Below, in pieces: positions 43,953 to 53,405 of a stretch of 64,000 bases of DNA. The first letter of the stretch is position 1, and each line of letters opens with the position of its first letter. Origin of the DNA: Aurantibrevibacter litoralis (lineage in GTDB: Bacteria > Bacteroidota > Bacteroidia > Flavobacteriales > Flavobacteriaceae); NCBI RefSeq assembly GCF_034651555.1, contig NZ_JAYEEQ010000006.1, positions 1 through 64,000 on the forward strand, written 5' to 3'. The notes under the pieces are model-generated. The model was not told the DNA's origin and ran no database searches. It saw only the letters and a program-made list of their open reading frames with translations. The translations under genes and the position numbers were made by a program.

Positions 43953-45593
43953 ATGGCAAAAAAGAGTCAAGAAAACGATAAAGTAGTACAGCCGCCCTAC
44001 TCTTTTAATGTGGTTTGGGAAGAATTGCTAAACGATAAGAACTTCATCAAAGTATTTCTTTCAGATGTTTTGCAAGATTATATCCTAAAACAACGATGGT
44101 ATGGTGGCAAGTCTAGCAAGATTAAATATATAGAACTCTCCGAATATTTTAGAATACAACAAAAAAGCGAAATGTATTATGGGCTGTTGTTAGAAGTTAA
44201 TTTCGTAGAGGCTTTTTACCAACATTATTTTCTTCCTATTGCTTTTGTTACCGACGAAAGTTTTGCCGAAAAGGATCGCATCTTGTCCTTAACGGTAAAT
44301 GGGCAACAAGGATTTATCATAGATGCCCTTAATTTGGAAGCTTTTCGGAAATTGGTTTTCGAAAGAATTAGGACTGCCATACCCAACGACACGACCAAGG
44401 TTCAATACCATAAAAGTCTTTACTTTAAGGACGCCGAATATGTATCGTCTCGGTTTATGGGATTAGAACAAAGCAATACGTCCATTATTATAAATGATAA
44501 ATCCGTGATAAAATTCTTTAGGAGGATTTATGCCGACAAAAATCCGGATTATGAAATGAGTCGGTTTTTATCGGAGCGCAAAGAGTACAAAAATACACCC
44601 GCCTATTTAGGAAGTATAAGCATCATCGACAGTGATAACGACAACATTACCATTGCCTTAATGCAAGAACTGGTAACCAATCAGGGCGATGCATGGGAAT
44701 TTATGCTATCGCAAACCGATAAGATCTTTGGCAATCTAAAAAACAAACATATCCAAATAGATCGGCTTCCAAAAATTGCGCTGTTCCAAAGAATGCAAAT
44801 ACGAGATGTGCCTCCCGAAATTATCGATTGGGCCGGACTGAATATCTTCATTAAACTACAAACCTTAGCCAAAAGAACAGCCGAAATGCATATTGCATTG
44901 GGTTCAGAATTTGAAGATACCTCCTTTACCCCAACCCGTTTTAACGGAGATTACGAGGTTTGGTTAAAAAACCGACTCTTATACCAGTTTCAAAATCGCC
45001 TGAATATCGTTGAAAATAACTTACACCGACTGGAAGGCCGTGCGTTGGAACTGGCCAATGTGTTTCTGGAACGTAAAAATGAGATACGAAAGAAATTTGT
45101 AAATTTCGATTGGACCAAATTAAAGGGCGAACGCATACGTGTGCACGGGGATTACCATTTAGGACAAGTATTGGTACAAGGTGATGATTTTTTTCTGCTC
45201 GACTTTGAAGGGGAGCCCGAAAGTACAATTCGAGACCGAAAAGTAAAACAGCCACCCTTAAAAGATGTTGCCGGCATGTTTAGATCGTTTCATTATGCCA
45301 TTTACGCTACCATTTTTAGCAACGGCGAAAACTATGCCTACACTCAAGAGGAACTCTTTAAAGCCGGGGAAATACTTTATCGCTATTTTATTGGGGTTTT
45401 TTTAGAGACCTACGTAAGCCTTATTCAAAAAGAAAATCTTAATATTGGCTATAATCAGGAGCGTATTTTTATACTAAAGTATAGTATGCTAGAAAAAGCC
45501 GTTTACGAATTGGGCTACGAAATGAACTCCAGACCGCTTTGGGCTGTAATTCCTTTAGAAGGCATTATGAATATTATAAATGAAAACAACTAA
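43953..45593 (+). CDS. Maltokinase (Mak/Pep2 type)
   Basis: 546 residues from ATG 43953, 2 bp after glgE. It should phosphorylate maltose to maltose-1-phosphate, the GlgE substrate. The N-terminal LKQRWYGGKSSKI is typical of the maltokinase N-cap; the aminoglycoside-phosphotransferase-like core has IRVHGDYHLGQVLVQ with the catalytic Asp and FFLLDFEGEPEST with the metal-binding Asp, then RKVKQPPLKDVAGMFRSFHYA. It is longer than mycobacterial enzymes (about 450). The longer frame from 43890 lies inside glgE and is rejected. Confidence 0.93.
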   Translation: MAKKSQENDKVVQPPYSFNVVWEELLNDKNFIKVFLSDVLQDYILKQRWYGGKSSKIKYIELSEYFRIQQKSEMYYGLLLEVNFVEAFYQHYFLPIAFVTDESFAEKDRILSLTVNGQQGFIIDALNLEAFRKLVFERIRTAIPNDTTKVQYHKSLYFKDAEYVSSRFMGLEQSNTSIIINDKSVIKFFRRIYADKNPDYEMSRFLSERKEYKNTPAYLGSISIIDSDNDNITIALMQELVTNQGDAWEFMLSQTDKIFGNLKNKHIQIDRLPKIALFQRMQIRDVPPEIIDWAGLNIFIKLQTLAKRTAEMHIALGSEFEDTSFTPTRFNGDYEVWLKNRLLYQFQNRLNIVENNLHRLEGRALELANVFLERKNEIRKKFVNFDWTKLKGERIRVHGDYHLGQVLVQGDDFFLLDFEGEPESTIRDRKVKQPPLKDVAGMFRSFHYAIYATIFSNGENYAYTQEELFKAGEILYRYFIGVFLETYVSLIQKENLNIGYNQERIFILKYSMLEKAVYELGYEMNSRPLWAVIPLEGIMNIINENN

Positions 45594-45603
45594 CGAAAGC
45601 AAT

Positions 45604-47499
45604 ATGGGCAAAGTAATACCACATAGTTTATTCTCAGAATTTGATATTAATCTATTTAAAGCAGGAAAACATTACCGCCTCTACGATAAGTTAGGCTCTC
45701 ATCTTATTGAAGTAAATGGTGAAAAAGGAACCTATTTTGCCGTATGGGCACCATCGGCAAAGGCTGTTAGCGTTATAGGCGATTTTAATTACTGGCTTGA
45801 AGGGGATCATAAATTGAATGTCCGCTGGGATGGCAGCGGTATTTGGGAAGGGTTTATTCCGGGTTTAGACAAAGGAACCTTGTACAAATACAAAATTCAC
45901 TCGCACAACTATGATGTTAAGACCGAAAAAGCAGACCCCTTTGCGCGGTATTGTGAAAAACCACCAAATACGGCTTCGGTGGTTTGGGATGCCCCTTATC
46001 AATGGAAGGATAAAAACTGGATGGGGTACCGGCAGGACAAAAATGGTCTAGACAAACCTTATTCGGTCTATGAAGTGCATCTTGGTTCATGGAAACGTAA
46101 AAATGGTGACCAATTCCTCTCGTATGTAGAACTCGGTGACGATTTGGTGAACTATGTTAAGGAAATGAACTTTACCCACGTAGAGTTTATGCCCATCATG
46201 GAGTACCCCTACGACCCTTCTTGGGGATACCAACTTACCGGTTATTTTGCCCCCACCTCCCGTTTCGGAAAACCCGAAGATTTTAAACTATTGGTCGATA
46301 AATTGCACCAAAACGACATTGGCGTTATTCTGGACTGGGTACCCTCGCACTTTCCGGAAGATGCACATGGGCTCGGGTTTTTCGACGGATCGCACTTGTA
46401 TGAACATCCGGATCGAAGAAGAGGCTACCACCCGGATTGGAAAAGCCTTATTTTTAATTATGGTAGAAATGAAGTGCGCGCCTTTTTAATAAGCAACGCC
46501 TTATTTTGGCTAGATCAATATCATGTAGATGCCCTACGAGTTGATGCCGTTGCTTCCATGCTATATTTAGACTATTCCAGGAACGAAGGGGAATGGGAAC
46601 CCAATATCTATGGAAACAATGAAAATCTGGAAGCAATCTCCTTCATTCGGGAATTGAACGAAGAAATCTACAAAAGCTTTACCGGCGTACAAACCATTGC
46701 CGAAGAATCTACCGCCTTCCCCAAGGTTTCTAAACCGGTAAGTCTAGGTGGCCTTGGATTTGGGATGAAATGGATGATGGGCTGGATGCATGATACGTTG
46801 GAATATTTCAAAAAAGAACCCATTTATAGAAAATACCACCAAAACGAACTAACTTTTGGAATGACCTATACATTTACGGAGAATTTTATGCTGCCTTTCT
46901 CGCATGATGAAGTGGTGTATGGTAAACAATCATTGTTGTACCGAATGCCTTGTGACGAATGGCAACAATTTGGCAATTTACGGTTACTATACGGGTATAT
47001 GTTTACGCATCCCGGAACCAAGCTTATTTTTATGGGTGGTGAATTTGGGCAATCTTCCGAATGGAATTTCCAAAATAGCCTAGATTGGCATCTGTTGCAG
47101 TACGATTATCACAAAGGAATTCAGCAACTCATCAAAGACTTAAATACCCTTTACAAAACCTATCCGGCACTCTATGAAAAGCAATTTAGTCCGGAAGGAT
47201 TTCAATGGATCGACTATGGTGATAACGAAAACTCCGTGCTTACCTATATTCGTAAAGGGCACGATCCTAAAAACGATCTTATTGTAGCTTGCAATTTTAC
47301 ACCCATACCAAGAGAACATTACAGGGTAGGTGTGCACAGAGCAGGGCCGTTAAAAGAGATTTTTAACTCGGATAAAAAGGACTACGGTGGTAGTGGCATG
47401 ACCAACAATAAAATTAAGGTAACCAAAACACCGTGGCACGGCCATGAAAGATCTTTTGAAATTACCATACCTCCCTTAGGAGTTGTTATTTTTCAATAA
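45604..47499 (+). CDS. glgB: 1,4-alpha-glucan branching enzyme
   Basis: 631 residues from ATG 45604. An alternative ATG at 45580 overlaps the maltokinase end and adds eight residues. The N-terminal CBM48 domain (GTYFAVWAPSAKAVSVIGDFN) is followed by the GH13 barrel: EVHLGSWKRK, VDALRVDAVASMLYLDYSR with nucleophile Asp, TIAEESTAFP with acid Glu, and FSHDEVVYGKQSLL. It makes alpha-1,6 branches in the glucan made by GlgE. An intrinsic terminator follows. Confidence 0.96.
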   Translation: MGKVIPHSLFSEFDINLFKAGKHYRLYDKLGSHLIEVNGEKGTYFAVWAPSAKAVSVIGDFNYWLEGDHKLNVRWDGSGIWEGFIPGLDKGTLYKYKIHSHNYDVKTEKADPFARYCEKPPNTASVVWDAPYQWKDKNWMGYRQDKNGLDKPYSVYEVHLGSWKRKNGDQFLSYVELGDDLVNYVKEMNFTHVEFMPIMEYPYDPSWGYQLTGYFAPTSRFGKPEDFKLLVDKLHQNDIGVILDWVPSHFPEDAHGLGFFDGSHLYEHPDRRRGYHPDWKSLIFNYGRNEVRAFLISNALFWLDQYHVDALRVDAVASMLYLDYSRNEGEWEPNIYGNNENLEAISFIRELNEEIYKSFTGVQTIAEESTAFPKVSKPVSLGGLGFGMKWMMGWMHDTLEYFKKEPIYRKYHQNELTFGMTYTFTENFMLPFSHDEVVYGKQSLLYRMPCDEWQQFGNLRLLYGYMFTHPGTKLIFMGGEFGQSSEWNFQNSLDWHLLQYDYHKGIQQLIKDLNTLYKTYPALYEKQFSPEGFQWIDYGDNENSVLTYIRKGHDPKNDLIVACNFTPIPREHYRVGVHRAGPLKEIFNSDKKDYGGSGMTNNKIKVTKTPWHGHERSFEITIPPLGVVIFQ

Positions 47500-47527
47500 G
47501 AGGAAGGTCTTTTTAAAACGAAAGCAT

Positions 47528-47559
47528 AAAGCCCATAACGAATATTTTGGGCTTTTTTT
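47528..47559 (+). terminator. Terminator of the glgE-mak-glgB transcript
   Basis: AAAGCCC and GGGCTTT pair around a 14-base AT-rich loop, followed by a run of T. Confidence 0.75.
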
Positions 47560-48089
47560 ATGTGGGTTGTTTAGGGCTTTGTAAGCCCCATAAACAATAA
47601 GCAGGCTTATAACCACGTTTTCATAAAGCTGAATACTGCAGATGAATTAGTGTTCATGTCAACCTACAACAAAAGGCAACCTGTAATTTAAGCATAGTTG
47701 GTACAGCAGAAGACGGCGAAGTAGCAACGATGAAACCGATTTCGATTACGCTTATACCTGTTTTAGATTCGCATTCAACTAATGAGTACGATTCCGAGGT
47801 TGTAGGATTACTCAAAGTAAACCGTTATGGATTCATCAGACCCAAGGTACAAGGTATATGTTGTTAACATTGCGTTTCCAAAGGGTTAATTTTTTTATTC
47901 TAAAGGTGATAAGGACGCCATAAAACCCATTTTCAGCGTTTTAGTAGTCTTATTTAAGTGATTTTTGCGTATTTGCACCCTTTTTTTAAGTAAATCATCG
48001 AAAATATTTGAAAACCTATGAATTTTTATTAGGTATTTCTGTCGATTAATGAATGACCTTTGGGATATTAACCCTCAAAATCTTATCCC
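47560..48089. other. Intergenic region
   Basis: About 530 bp. GGGCTT-TGT-AAGCCC near 47574-47588 is a second small hairpin. A possible gene remnant at 47645-47867 is listed separately. The last 200 bp are AT-rich with no clear promoter match. Confidence 0.4.
47645..47867 (+). pseudogene. Possible remnant of a gene C-terminus
   Basis: The frame is open from 47645 to TAA 47867 (73 codons), with its first ATG at 47730. The part from about 47700 reads like protein (TAEDGEVATMKPISITLIPV...YDSEVVGLLKVNRYGFIRPK), but the upstream end is closed by TGA at 47642 and there is no start signal. It could be the tail of a decayed gene or a chance frame; no family is identified. Confidence 0.3.
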
Positions 48090-49361
48090 ATGAAGAAGTC
48101 GTTAATCTACAAAGTGATCATTGGATGTATCTTAAGTATAACGTACATGCCATTACAGGCGCAGCAAAAGGTGATCCCCCGAGTACCCGATGCTGAAAGC
48201 CGCGAAACCAACAAAAGAATAGAAACCTACTTAGAACTCAAGCATTTGGGCTATACCGATCCCGAAATTTTCGAAGATTTGGGCAATGTAAGTTTTCTAT
48301 CTCAGAATTATGAAACCGCACTTTTTTGGTATCAAAAATTAATGAATACCTCCCCTGAAAGCGCATTGCCCTCCGGATTTCATAAACGATTGCAATATGC
48401 CAGAACCATGGCAGACAACACCTATATGTCAGTAGCCAATGATCTTGATCAACGAGATTGGGTTGCCATGATAAGAGAAAACTACCAAACGGATAGCGAA
48501 CGATCCAAAATTACACATGCTACTGCCCAGGAAAAGTACAGACCTTTGCCACTACCGGGTTTGCATGAAGAACGCACTGCGGAATTAGTACACTACAAAA
48601 GAGGTGCTACTGCAGACTTAAATGCCTTACCAAACAACAAAGGTATTTATGAAGCTCCGGTAGCTCTTACCGCCGATGGGAATACCGCCTACTACAGCAA
48701 AGGAGTATACGAGAAGCCCTTGTATGGCATTTTCTCTAAAAAGGAACTTGTTCATAAAATTTATAAGGCTCAAAAAGTAGCAGGCGAATGGAAAACAGTG
48801 AGCGTTCTTCAGGTTTGCCCAAAGGATTTTTCGGCCATGCATCCGACGATTTCAGAGGACGGTTCACAATTATTTTTTGCGTCTAACATGCCCGGAACCT
48901 ATGGCGAATATGATATTTATGTGGTAACTATACATGATGATGGAACACATAGTAAAGCCATAAATTTGGGCCAAAAAGTAAATACAAAAAAGAACGATTT
49001 ATATCCTAATATCGTTGGTGGCAACACCCTCTTTTTTGCCTCCGAGGGACGTAACGGCCTGGGTGGACTGGATGTGTACATGACCCGAATAAACGACAAC
49101 AACGTAGAAATGGCTGTACATTTAGGAAGTCCTATTAACAGTGCAGAAAACGATTATTCTATTGTGCTGCGCACCGAAAGGGGTATGGGCTATGTAATGT
49201 CTAACCGCGGGGCAGACAAAGATACGATTCAGCAAGTAGCCTTTTCCTATGCAGGAAACCAACCCCAAGGCACTGGAGAATTACGAGACCTTCACCTACT
49301 AGATGTTTTGCACAGTGGTAGTAAGGTTGATTATTCTAGTTCTGTTTTCGAAGATCAATAA
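48090..49361 (+). CDS. Secreted PD40/TPR protein (OmpA-related type, no OmpA domain)
   Basis: 423 residues with a signal peptide (VIIGCILSITYMPLQAQ). Residues about 45-130 look like TPR helices (FEDLGNVSFLSQNYETALFWYQKL). From 180 there are PD40/WD40-like repeats (HPTISEDGSQLFFASNMPGTYGEYDIYV, YPNIVGGNTLFFASEGRNGLGGLDVY, LGSPINSAENDYSIVL). Related proteins in Flavobacteriia carry a C-terminal OmpA domain and are linked with PorP/SprF partners and type IX secretion; here the OmpA domain is absent. A PorP/SprF gene follows after 211 bp. Confidence 0.88.
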   Translation: MKKSLIYKVIIGCILSITYMPLQAQQKVIPRVPDAESRETNKRIETYLELKHLGYTDPEIFEDLGNVSFLSQNYETALFWYQKLMNTSPESALPSGFHKRLQYARTMADNTYMSVANDLDQRDWVAMIRENYQTDSERSKITHATAQEKYRPLPLPGLHEERTAELVHYKRGATADLNALPNNKGIYEAPVALTADGNTAYYSKGVYEKPLYGIFSKKELVHKIYKAQKVAGEWKTVSVLQVCPKDFSAMHPTISEDGSQLFFASNMPGTYGEYDIYVVTIHDDGTHSKAINLGQKVNTKKNDLYPNIVGGNTLFFASEGRNGLGGLDVYMTRINDNNVEMAVHLGSPINSAENDYSIVLRTERGMGYVMSNRGADKDTIQQVAFSYAGNQPQGTGELRDLHLLDVLHSGSKVDYSSSVFEDQ

Positions 49362-49572
49362 AACGACGTTTGGCATCCATCACTTTCAGCATTCTTTATT
49401 TGGTGTAGCAATGAAGTGATTTGCCATGGCAGTATGAGATCGCCAACAAAAACCGCGCAACAGGCATGTCACAAAAAAATAGAGTGCATCGCCAAAAACC
49501 GGAATGCTCCCGTTGGCACTACTTCACTTCCGCTTTAGTTATGGAAGTAAATTCACAGCAAAAAAAAATAAA

Positions 49573-51270
49573 ATGAGCTATTCAATTCCCTCACGATATA
49601 AACTCTGTTTGCTTCTCGCAACGTACGTGTTGCTTTATCATCCCACTGCGTTCGCCCAAGAAGAAGTAGCAAACAACCGATCTACCAATACCTACCACAA
49701 TCAATTGTATTTTAATAGGTATTTAATTAACCCCACTTTTTCCCTTGTGCGAGAAAACAAGTCGTATCTCAATATATTGCACCGTAACCAGTATGCTACT
49801 TTTGATGATAACAGTCAAAATTACTATCTAGGATTTAGCCATAGACTGAACGAACGCACCGCTCTTGGTATCGGCGTTTACAGTCAGTGGGAAGGTGTTA
49901 TTCAAGAATTTGGTTTTAATGCTAATTACGCCAGTGCTGTTCGTCTTGGAGAAAAAAGCGCACTTACTTTTGGTGCCAATGTTACGTATTTTAATGTTGG
50001 TCTAGACAAAAACAGGGTAGTGGCTTCTGAAAATGACCCCGAACTATTGGCTGCCGGCAAAGAGAGTAAATTGGCTATACAGCCTGGACTAAGCCTATCG
50101 GTGGGTAAGTTTGATGTAGGATTGTATGCGCAAGACTTTGCACAATACAATCAAACGACAAATGAAATTACCACGAACATAAATGCAAAAAGCGTAAAAG
50201 GAACCCTGCAATACACCTATGAGCTTCAGGGGTATGGATTGTTCAAAAATGCCCGTTTAATGCCGTTGTTGCAAATAGGACAGAACCAAGATAATTCTAT
50301 AGGATATTTAGGATCCTTATTGCTAGACATGCCCAAATTAGGCTGGTTACAGACCAGTTGGGACGATAGTTATGGCTTGTCTGCGGGATTTGGTTTTAAC
50401 CTCAACGACACCATGTCGCTAGGATATCTTATGGAAAAAGATCTTGCCCAACAAGATGCGAACTTCGGATGGAACCATGAACTCTCACTGGCCTACACTT
50501 TTAAAAATAAAGAGGCTACCTCTACCTCTTATGCAATGGGTTCCGAAGACAGTAAAATAGATGGTATAGTGCGCAATTACGAAGAACAGATTCTGAAACT
50601 GCTGGCAGAAAAGGAAGCGCACAAATCGAAAACGAAAAGTAAGGACGCTGCTAAAGCAGCACCTGAGGATGCCTCAACGAATACCTTGGCCTATGAAAAC
50701 CGTCTTATCCTCGATGAATTAATTCTTCGACAAGATTCCATTGAGGCTGCCCGTACTGCCGCTTTTGAACAACGCTTCGAGACGATATTCAGATTACTCC
50801 GAAACGACATACAAAACAACATTAAAAGTAATTTACAAGATATACAGACTGGTCAACAGACAGCCCTTGCTGTAACAGAAACGAAGTCCACAACCGACAA
50901 AAGCCGCGCCCAGCCCGTACAAGATGAATTTATAGAAGTACCCATTAAAGTACTTAACCAATCTGACATGGACGGAGTAAATACCGGATATTACGTGATT
51001 GCCAATGTTTTTAAAAATAAAAGTTATTTAAATGCCTTTATGAATAAATTAAAAAATGAAGGTTTAGAAGCTCGAAACTTCTACAACAAAGAAAATGGAT
51101 TGCATTATGTGTACTTGGCCGACTTCCATTTTAGAAAAGATGCCGAAGTGGCTTTTCAGACCCATTTGAACGGACGCTATGAAGCAGAGAAATGGATTAT
51201 GCAAGTAGATAATCCAGCAGCAACGGTGGCTAATAGTTACGAAGACGATGGTTACTCGCGTCGAAATTAA
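49573..51270 (+). CDS. PorP/SprF-family outer-membrane protein with C-terminal SPOR-like domain
   Basis: 565 residues from ATG 49573. A signal peptide (LCLLLATYVLLYHPTAFAQE) is followed by a PorP/SprF beta-barrel of about 300 residues (HNQLYFNRYLINPTFSLVRENKSYLNILHRNQY, ERTALGIGVYSQWEG, NLNDTMSLGYLMEKDL). A coiled-coil linker (340-480) leads into GYYVIANVFKNKSYLNAFMNKLKNEGLEARNFYN...YVYLADF, which resembles a SPOR peptidoglycan-binding domain. PorP/SprF proteins help attach type IX secreted adhesins; no adhesin gene is adjacent. Confidence 0.88.
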   Translation: MSYSIPSRYKLCLLLATYVLLYHPTAFAQEEVANNRSTNTYHNQLYFNRYLINPTFSLVRENKSYLNILHRNQYATFDDNSQNYYLGFSHRLNERTALGIGVYSQWEGVIQEFGFNANYASAVRLGEKSALTFGANVTYFNVGLDKNRVVASENDPELLAAGKESKLAIQPGLSLSVGKFDVGLYAQDFAQYNQTTNEITTNINAKSVKGTLQYTYELQGYGLFKNARLMPLLQIGQNQDNSIGYLGSLLLDMPKLGWLQTSWDDSYGLSAGFGFNLNDTMSLGYLMEKDLAQQDANFGWNHELSLAYTFKNKEATSTSYAMGSEDSKIDGIVRNYEEQILKLLAEKEAHKSKTKSKDAAKAAPEDASTNTLAYENRLILDELILRQDSIEAARTAAFEQRFETIFRLLRNDIQNNIKSNLQDIQTGQQTALAVTETKSTTDKSRAQPVQDEFIEVPIKVLNQSDMDGVNTGYYVIANVFKNKSYLNAFMNKLKNEGLEARNFYNKENGLHYVYLADFHFRKDAEVAFQTHLNGRYEAEKWIMQVDNPAATVANSYEDDGYSRRN

Positions 51271-51287
51271 AAGATCTGGTTGTTAAT

Positions 51288-51482
51288 AAAAAATTTCTTG
51301 AAACTGAATATCCCCGAGGCAAGCCATAGGGGTATTTCGCCAGTTTCATTTTGGCCTTTGGGCCAAAAACCGAAATTTTGTATTTCACCTCACCCGGAAC
51401 TGCAAAAAGACAGTTCCGACCTCTCCAAAGGAGAGGTAAATAGGAAACCCCGACCCTTGGGTCGGGGAATCTTTAGATTGAA
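51288..51482 (+). repeat. Structured dispersed repeat, copy E
   Basis: Full-length short-type copy, nearly identical to copy B. The last palindrome has centre TT (CCCCGACCC-TT-GGGTCGGGG), the reverse complement of the AA centre in copy B. It starts 18 bp after the PorP/SprF stop codon. A 70-codon frame through it is not regarded as a gene. Confidence 0.93.
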
Positions 51483-51556
51483 ATTCAACTGAAACGATGG
51501 TATGTATGGTATGAGTAGGTGCTGCTATGAAACAAGTTATGCTAAAACGTATAATG

Positions 51557-51616
51557 CACAGGAGAATGATTGTTGGGGAGTAACATTCCTGTGCGGAGCG
51601 CAGTCTAAGCATGACC
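51557..51616 (-). repeat. Short dispersed repeat within an inverted repeat
   Basis: The core 51584-51616, read in reverse, is CTTAGACTGCGCTCCGCACA, matching the family at 24394, 29033, 38885 and 40766. Just upstream GCACAGGAGAATG (51557-51569) pairs with CATTCCTGTGC (51584-51594) apart from one bulged base, forming a hairpin. Confidence 0.6.
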
Positions 51617-51799
51617 CATTTAATAGAATAGACATAAACACATGAAAAAGCTCTAATAGCGGAGACTTCACCCAACAAAATTCCCTGTTAAAAGCATAAA
51701 AATAGTTAAAAATTACTGATTATTAGCAGTTTACAAGAATTTACGTTATCCGTTCTTTAAAATGCCTTTATGTAGATTGTATTATTTGTTGGGTTGATC

Positions 51800-51841
51800 A
51801 AAGGAGGGGGGTCCGGGGGGACATTAGTGCCCCTCCTTTTT
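51800..51841 (+). terminator. Strong terminator-like hairpin
   Basis: AAAGGAGGGG and CCCCTCCTTT enclose a second small stem (GTCC/GGAC), then T5. No gene ends within 300 bp upstream, so it may end a small RNA that starts near 51770, where TATTATTTG is only a loose promoter match. Confidence 0.5.
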
Positions 51842-52540
51842 GTTTGCCCTTTTGCAGGCTATGCATTTCAACGAAATTTCTTACAAAATGGATTGAGTTG
51901 CTTATAAATTTTCTACATTTAATTGTATTTCTGTTTAAAAAAATTATTGTGTAACCCCAAATCCCCCCGGAATATGGAAAATTTTTACCTACAATCTACA
52001 TGTTTCAACACTACATGCAGCAATTTAAATGCTAGAACAAACCGTAATCTTGTTCCTAGGCAAAACGCACTCCTATCGATCGCCCGCTATCTTTCCTTTT
52101 TACAAATGAAAATTTGTTTGGAGCAACGCTGATTTCTTGGCTGAACCTATGAAATAAATACCTGATATTTTATCGAATCTGCGTTGCGCAGCATTAAACA
52201 AAGCCTAATGCATTGCAGCATATATTATCGCGGGTTTTTGTGTAAAAGGCAGCTGTTTAGTGCTCCGTTCAGTGCTATTAATTTCATAGACCTCCCGCCT
52301 AATTCACGTGCTAATTGCCACAGGTTAACCTGGGTGTATTAATCGATTTACAATCATGTTTTATGGTCTGCGGAAATCCTTAAAATGATTTCCCTGTCTA
52401 CCCTTTGCCCAAACACAACGGTAAATTCTGATTCTATGTCTATTATGTTCCTTAGGCTAGCCCATGCGCATCACTTATGTCATTAACTCAGGGTATACAG
52501 CGTGCTAACACCAAGGTATCCACACAAAAACTCACAAATT

Positions 52541-53164
52541 ATGAAATCGAACATCTTAAACGTAATGATCATCGACAATGAAAAGTTGTATCACCAAGCC
52601 TACCGGTATTATTTTGAAAAGTACCGCGACTATTGTCTTGTGGGTCTATACGCATCTGTAGAAGATGCCCTAAAAGATTTTACCAAAATACAACCCGACA
52701 TTATTGTATCTGAAGTATTTACGCCTCAACAAATTGGCCTACAAGGCATTCGTGCTTTTCGCAAAAAAGATAGGCACGTAAAAATTATTATGAGTAGTAA
52801 TCAGACCGAATTTGATCTGGTAAAAAAAGCATTTAAAAATGGTGCCCATGGTTATATTACCAAACCGGTAAGCAAAAAAAGATTGCTACAGGCGCTAAAT
52901 TCAATTAAATACGAAGGAGCCACCATGAGCAATGATATTATCCAAAAAGTAATATCAAACTTTCACCAAAAAAACTATGTGTCCTTTTCCGACAGAGAAA
53001 ACCAAATTATAGATTATTTGTGCTCCGGTGCAACCTACAAACTTATTGCCGATAAACTATATATTACCCCAAGTGCAGTAAACTTTCATATTCAAAACAT
53101 TTATTTAAAATTAAATGTAAATTCTAAATCTGAAGCTCTGTTAAAGTTGCAAGAAATGGATTAA
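52541..53164 (+). CDS. Atypical LuxR-type response regulator (Glu in place of the phosphoacceptor Asp)
   Basis: 207 residues from ATG 52541. The receiver keeps the acidic site (MIIDNEK), a Ser at the switch position (IIMSSN) and the Lys (GYITKPVS), but the strand-3 segment is PDIIVSEVFTP, where a canonical receiver has Asp. The C-terminal helix-turn-helix is intact (FSDRENQIIDYLCSGATYKLIADKLYITPSAVNFHIQNIYLKL). Glu can mimic phosphorylated Asp, so the protein may be constitutively active or controlled otherwise. No kinase gene is adjacent. The gene is followed by a terminator. Confidence 0.93.
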   Translation: MKSNILNVMIIDNEKLYHQAYRYYFEKYRDYCLVGLYASVEDALKDFTKIQPDIIVSEVFTPQQIGLQGIRAFRKKDRHVKIIMSSNQTEFDLVKKAFKNGAHGYITKPVSKKRLLQALNSIKYEGATMSNDIIQKVISNFHQKNYVSFSDRENQIIDYLCSGATYKLIADKLYITPSAVNFHIQNIYLKLNVNSKSEALLKLQEMD

Positions 53165-53177
53165 ATACAGTAATAAG

Positions 53178-53231
53178 ACACCTAAGAATCGTATTTCTCA
53201 AGTTAATGAAACCAGATTCTTAGGTGTTTTA
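53178..53231. terminator. Convergent terminator hairpin
   Basis: ACACCTAAGAATC and GATTCTTAGGTGT are perfect 13-bp arms with a 24-base loop and a short T-run. It separates the plus-strand regulator from the minus-strand small membrane gene. Confidence 0.6.
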
Positions 53232-53276
53232 GATTGCTGTAATACCGAAACGACTCTAATACTCTTGGGGTATCCT

Positions 53277-53405
53277 TCATTTCTTCTTACCACTGTTCAT
53301 GAACATGACTAAGGTAACAATAAGGGCAACGCACACCATGGCAAAAACGGCGATCATTATAATGCCATTGCCCCAATTTACTAACGGAAGTAGTGTATTT
53401 TGCAT
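53277..53405 (-). CDS. Small single-span membrane protein, unknown
   Basis: 42 residues starting MQNTLLPLVNWGNGIIMIAVF and ending NSGKKK. One long hydrophobic helix (GIIMIAVFAMVCVALIVTLVMF) is followed by a basic tail, as in small membrane subunits. It lies at the end of a minus-strand sulfur gene series (DUF2892, MBL-rhodanese, SulP). No family is assigned. Confidence 0.65.
   Translation of the reverse strand: MQNTLLPLVNWGNGIIMIAVFAMVCVALIVTLVMFMNSGKKK

Larger units (their letters stand above)
51483..52540. other. Gene-poor region before the atypical response regulator
   Basis: Just over 1 kb. It holds a short dispersed repeat within an inverted repeat (51557-51616), a strong hairpin with T-run (51800-51841) and CTGCG-TTG-CGCAG near 52181. 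A 69-codon frame (51923-52132) shows no recognisable features. Confidence 0.5.

Noticed and set aside
51923..52132. 69-codon frame in the gene-poor region
   Set aside because: No signal, domain or neighbour supports it.
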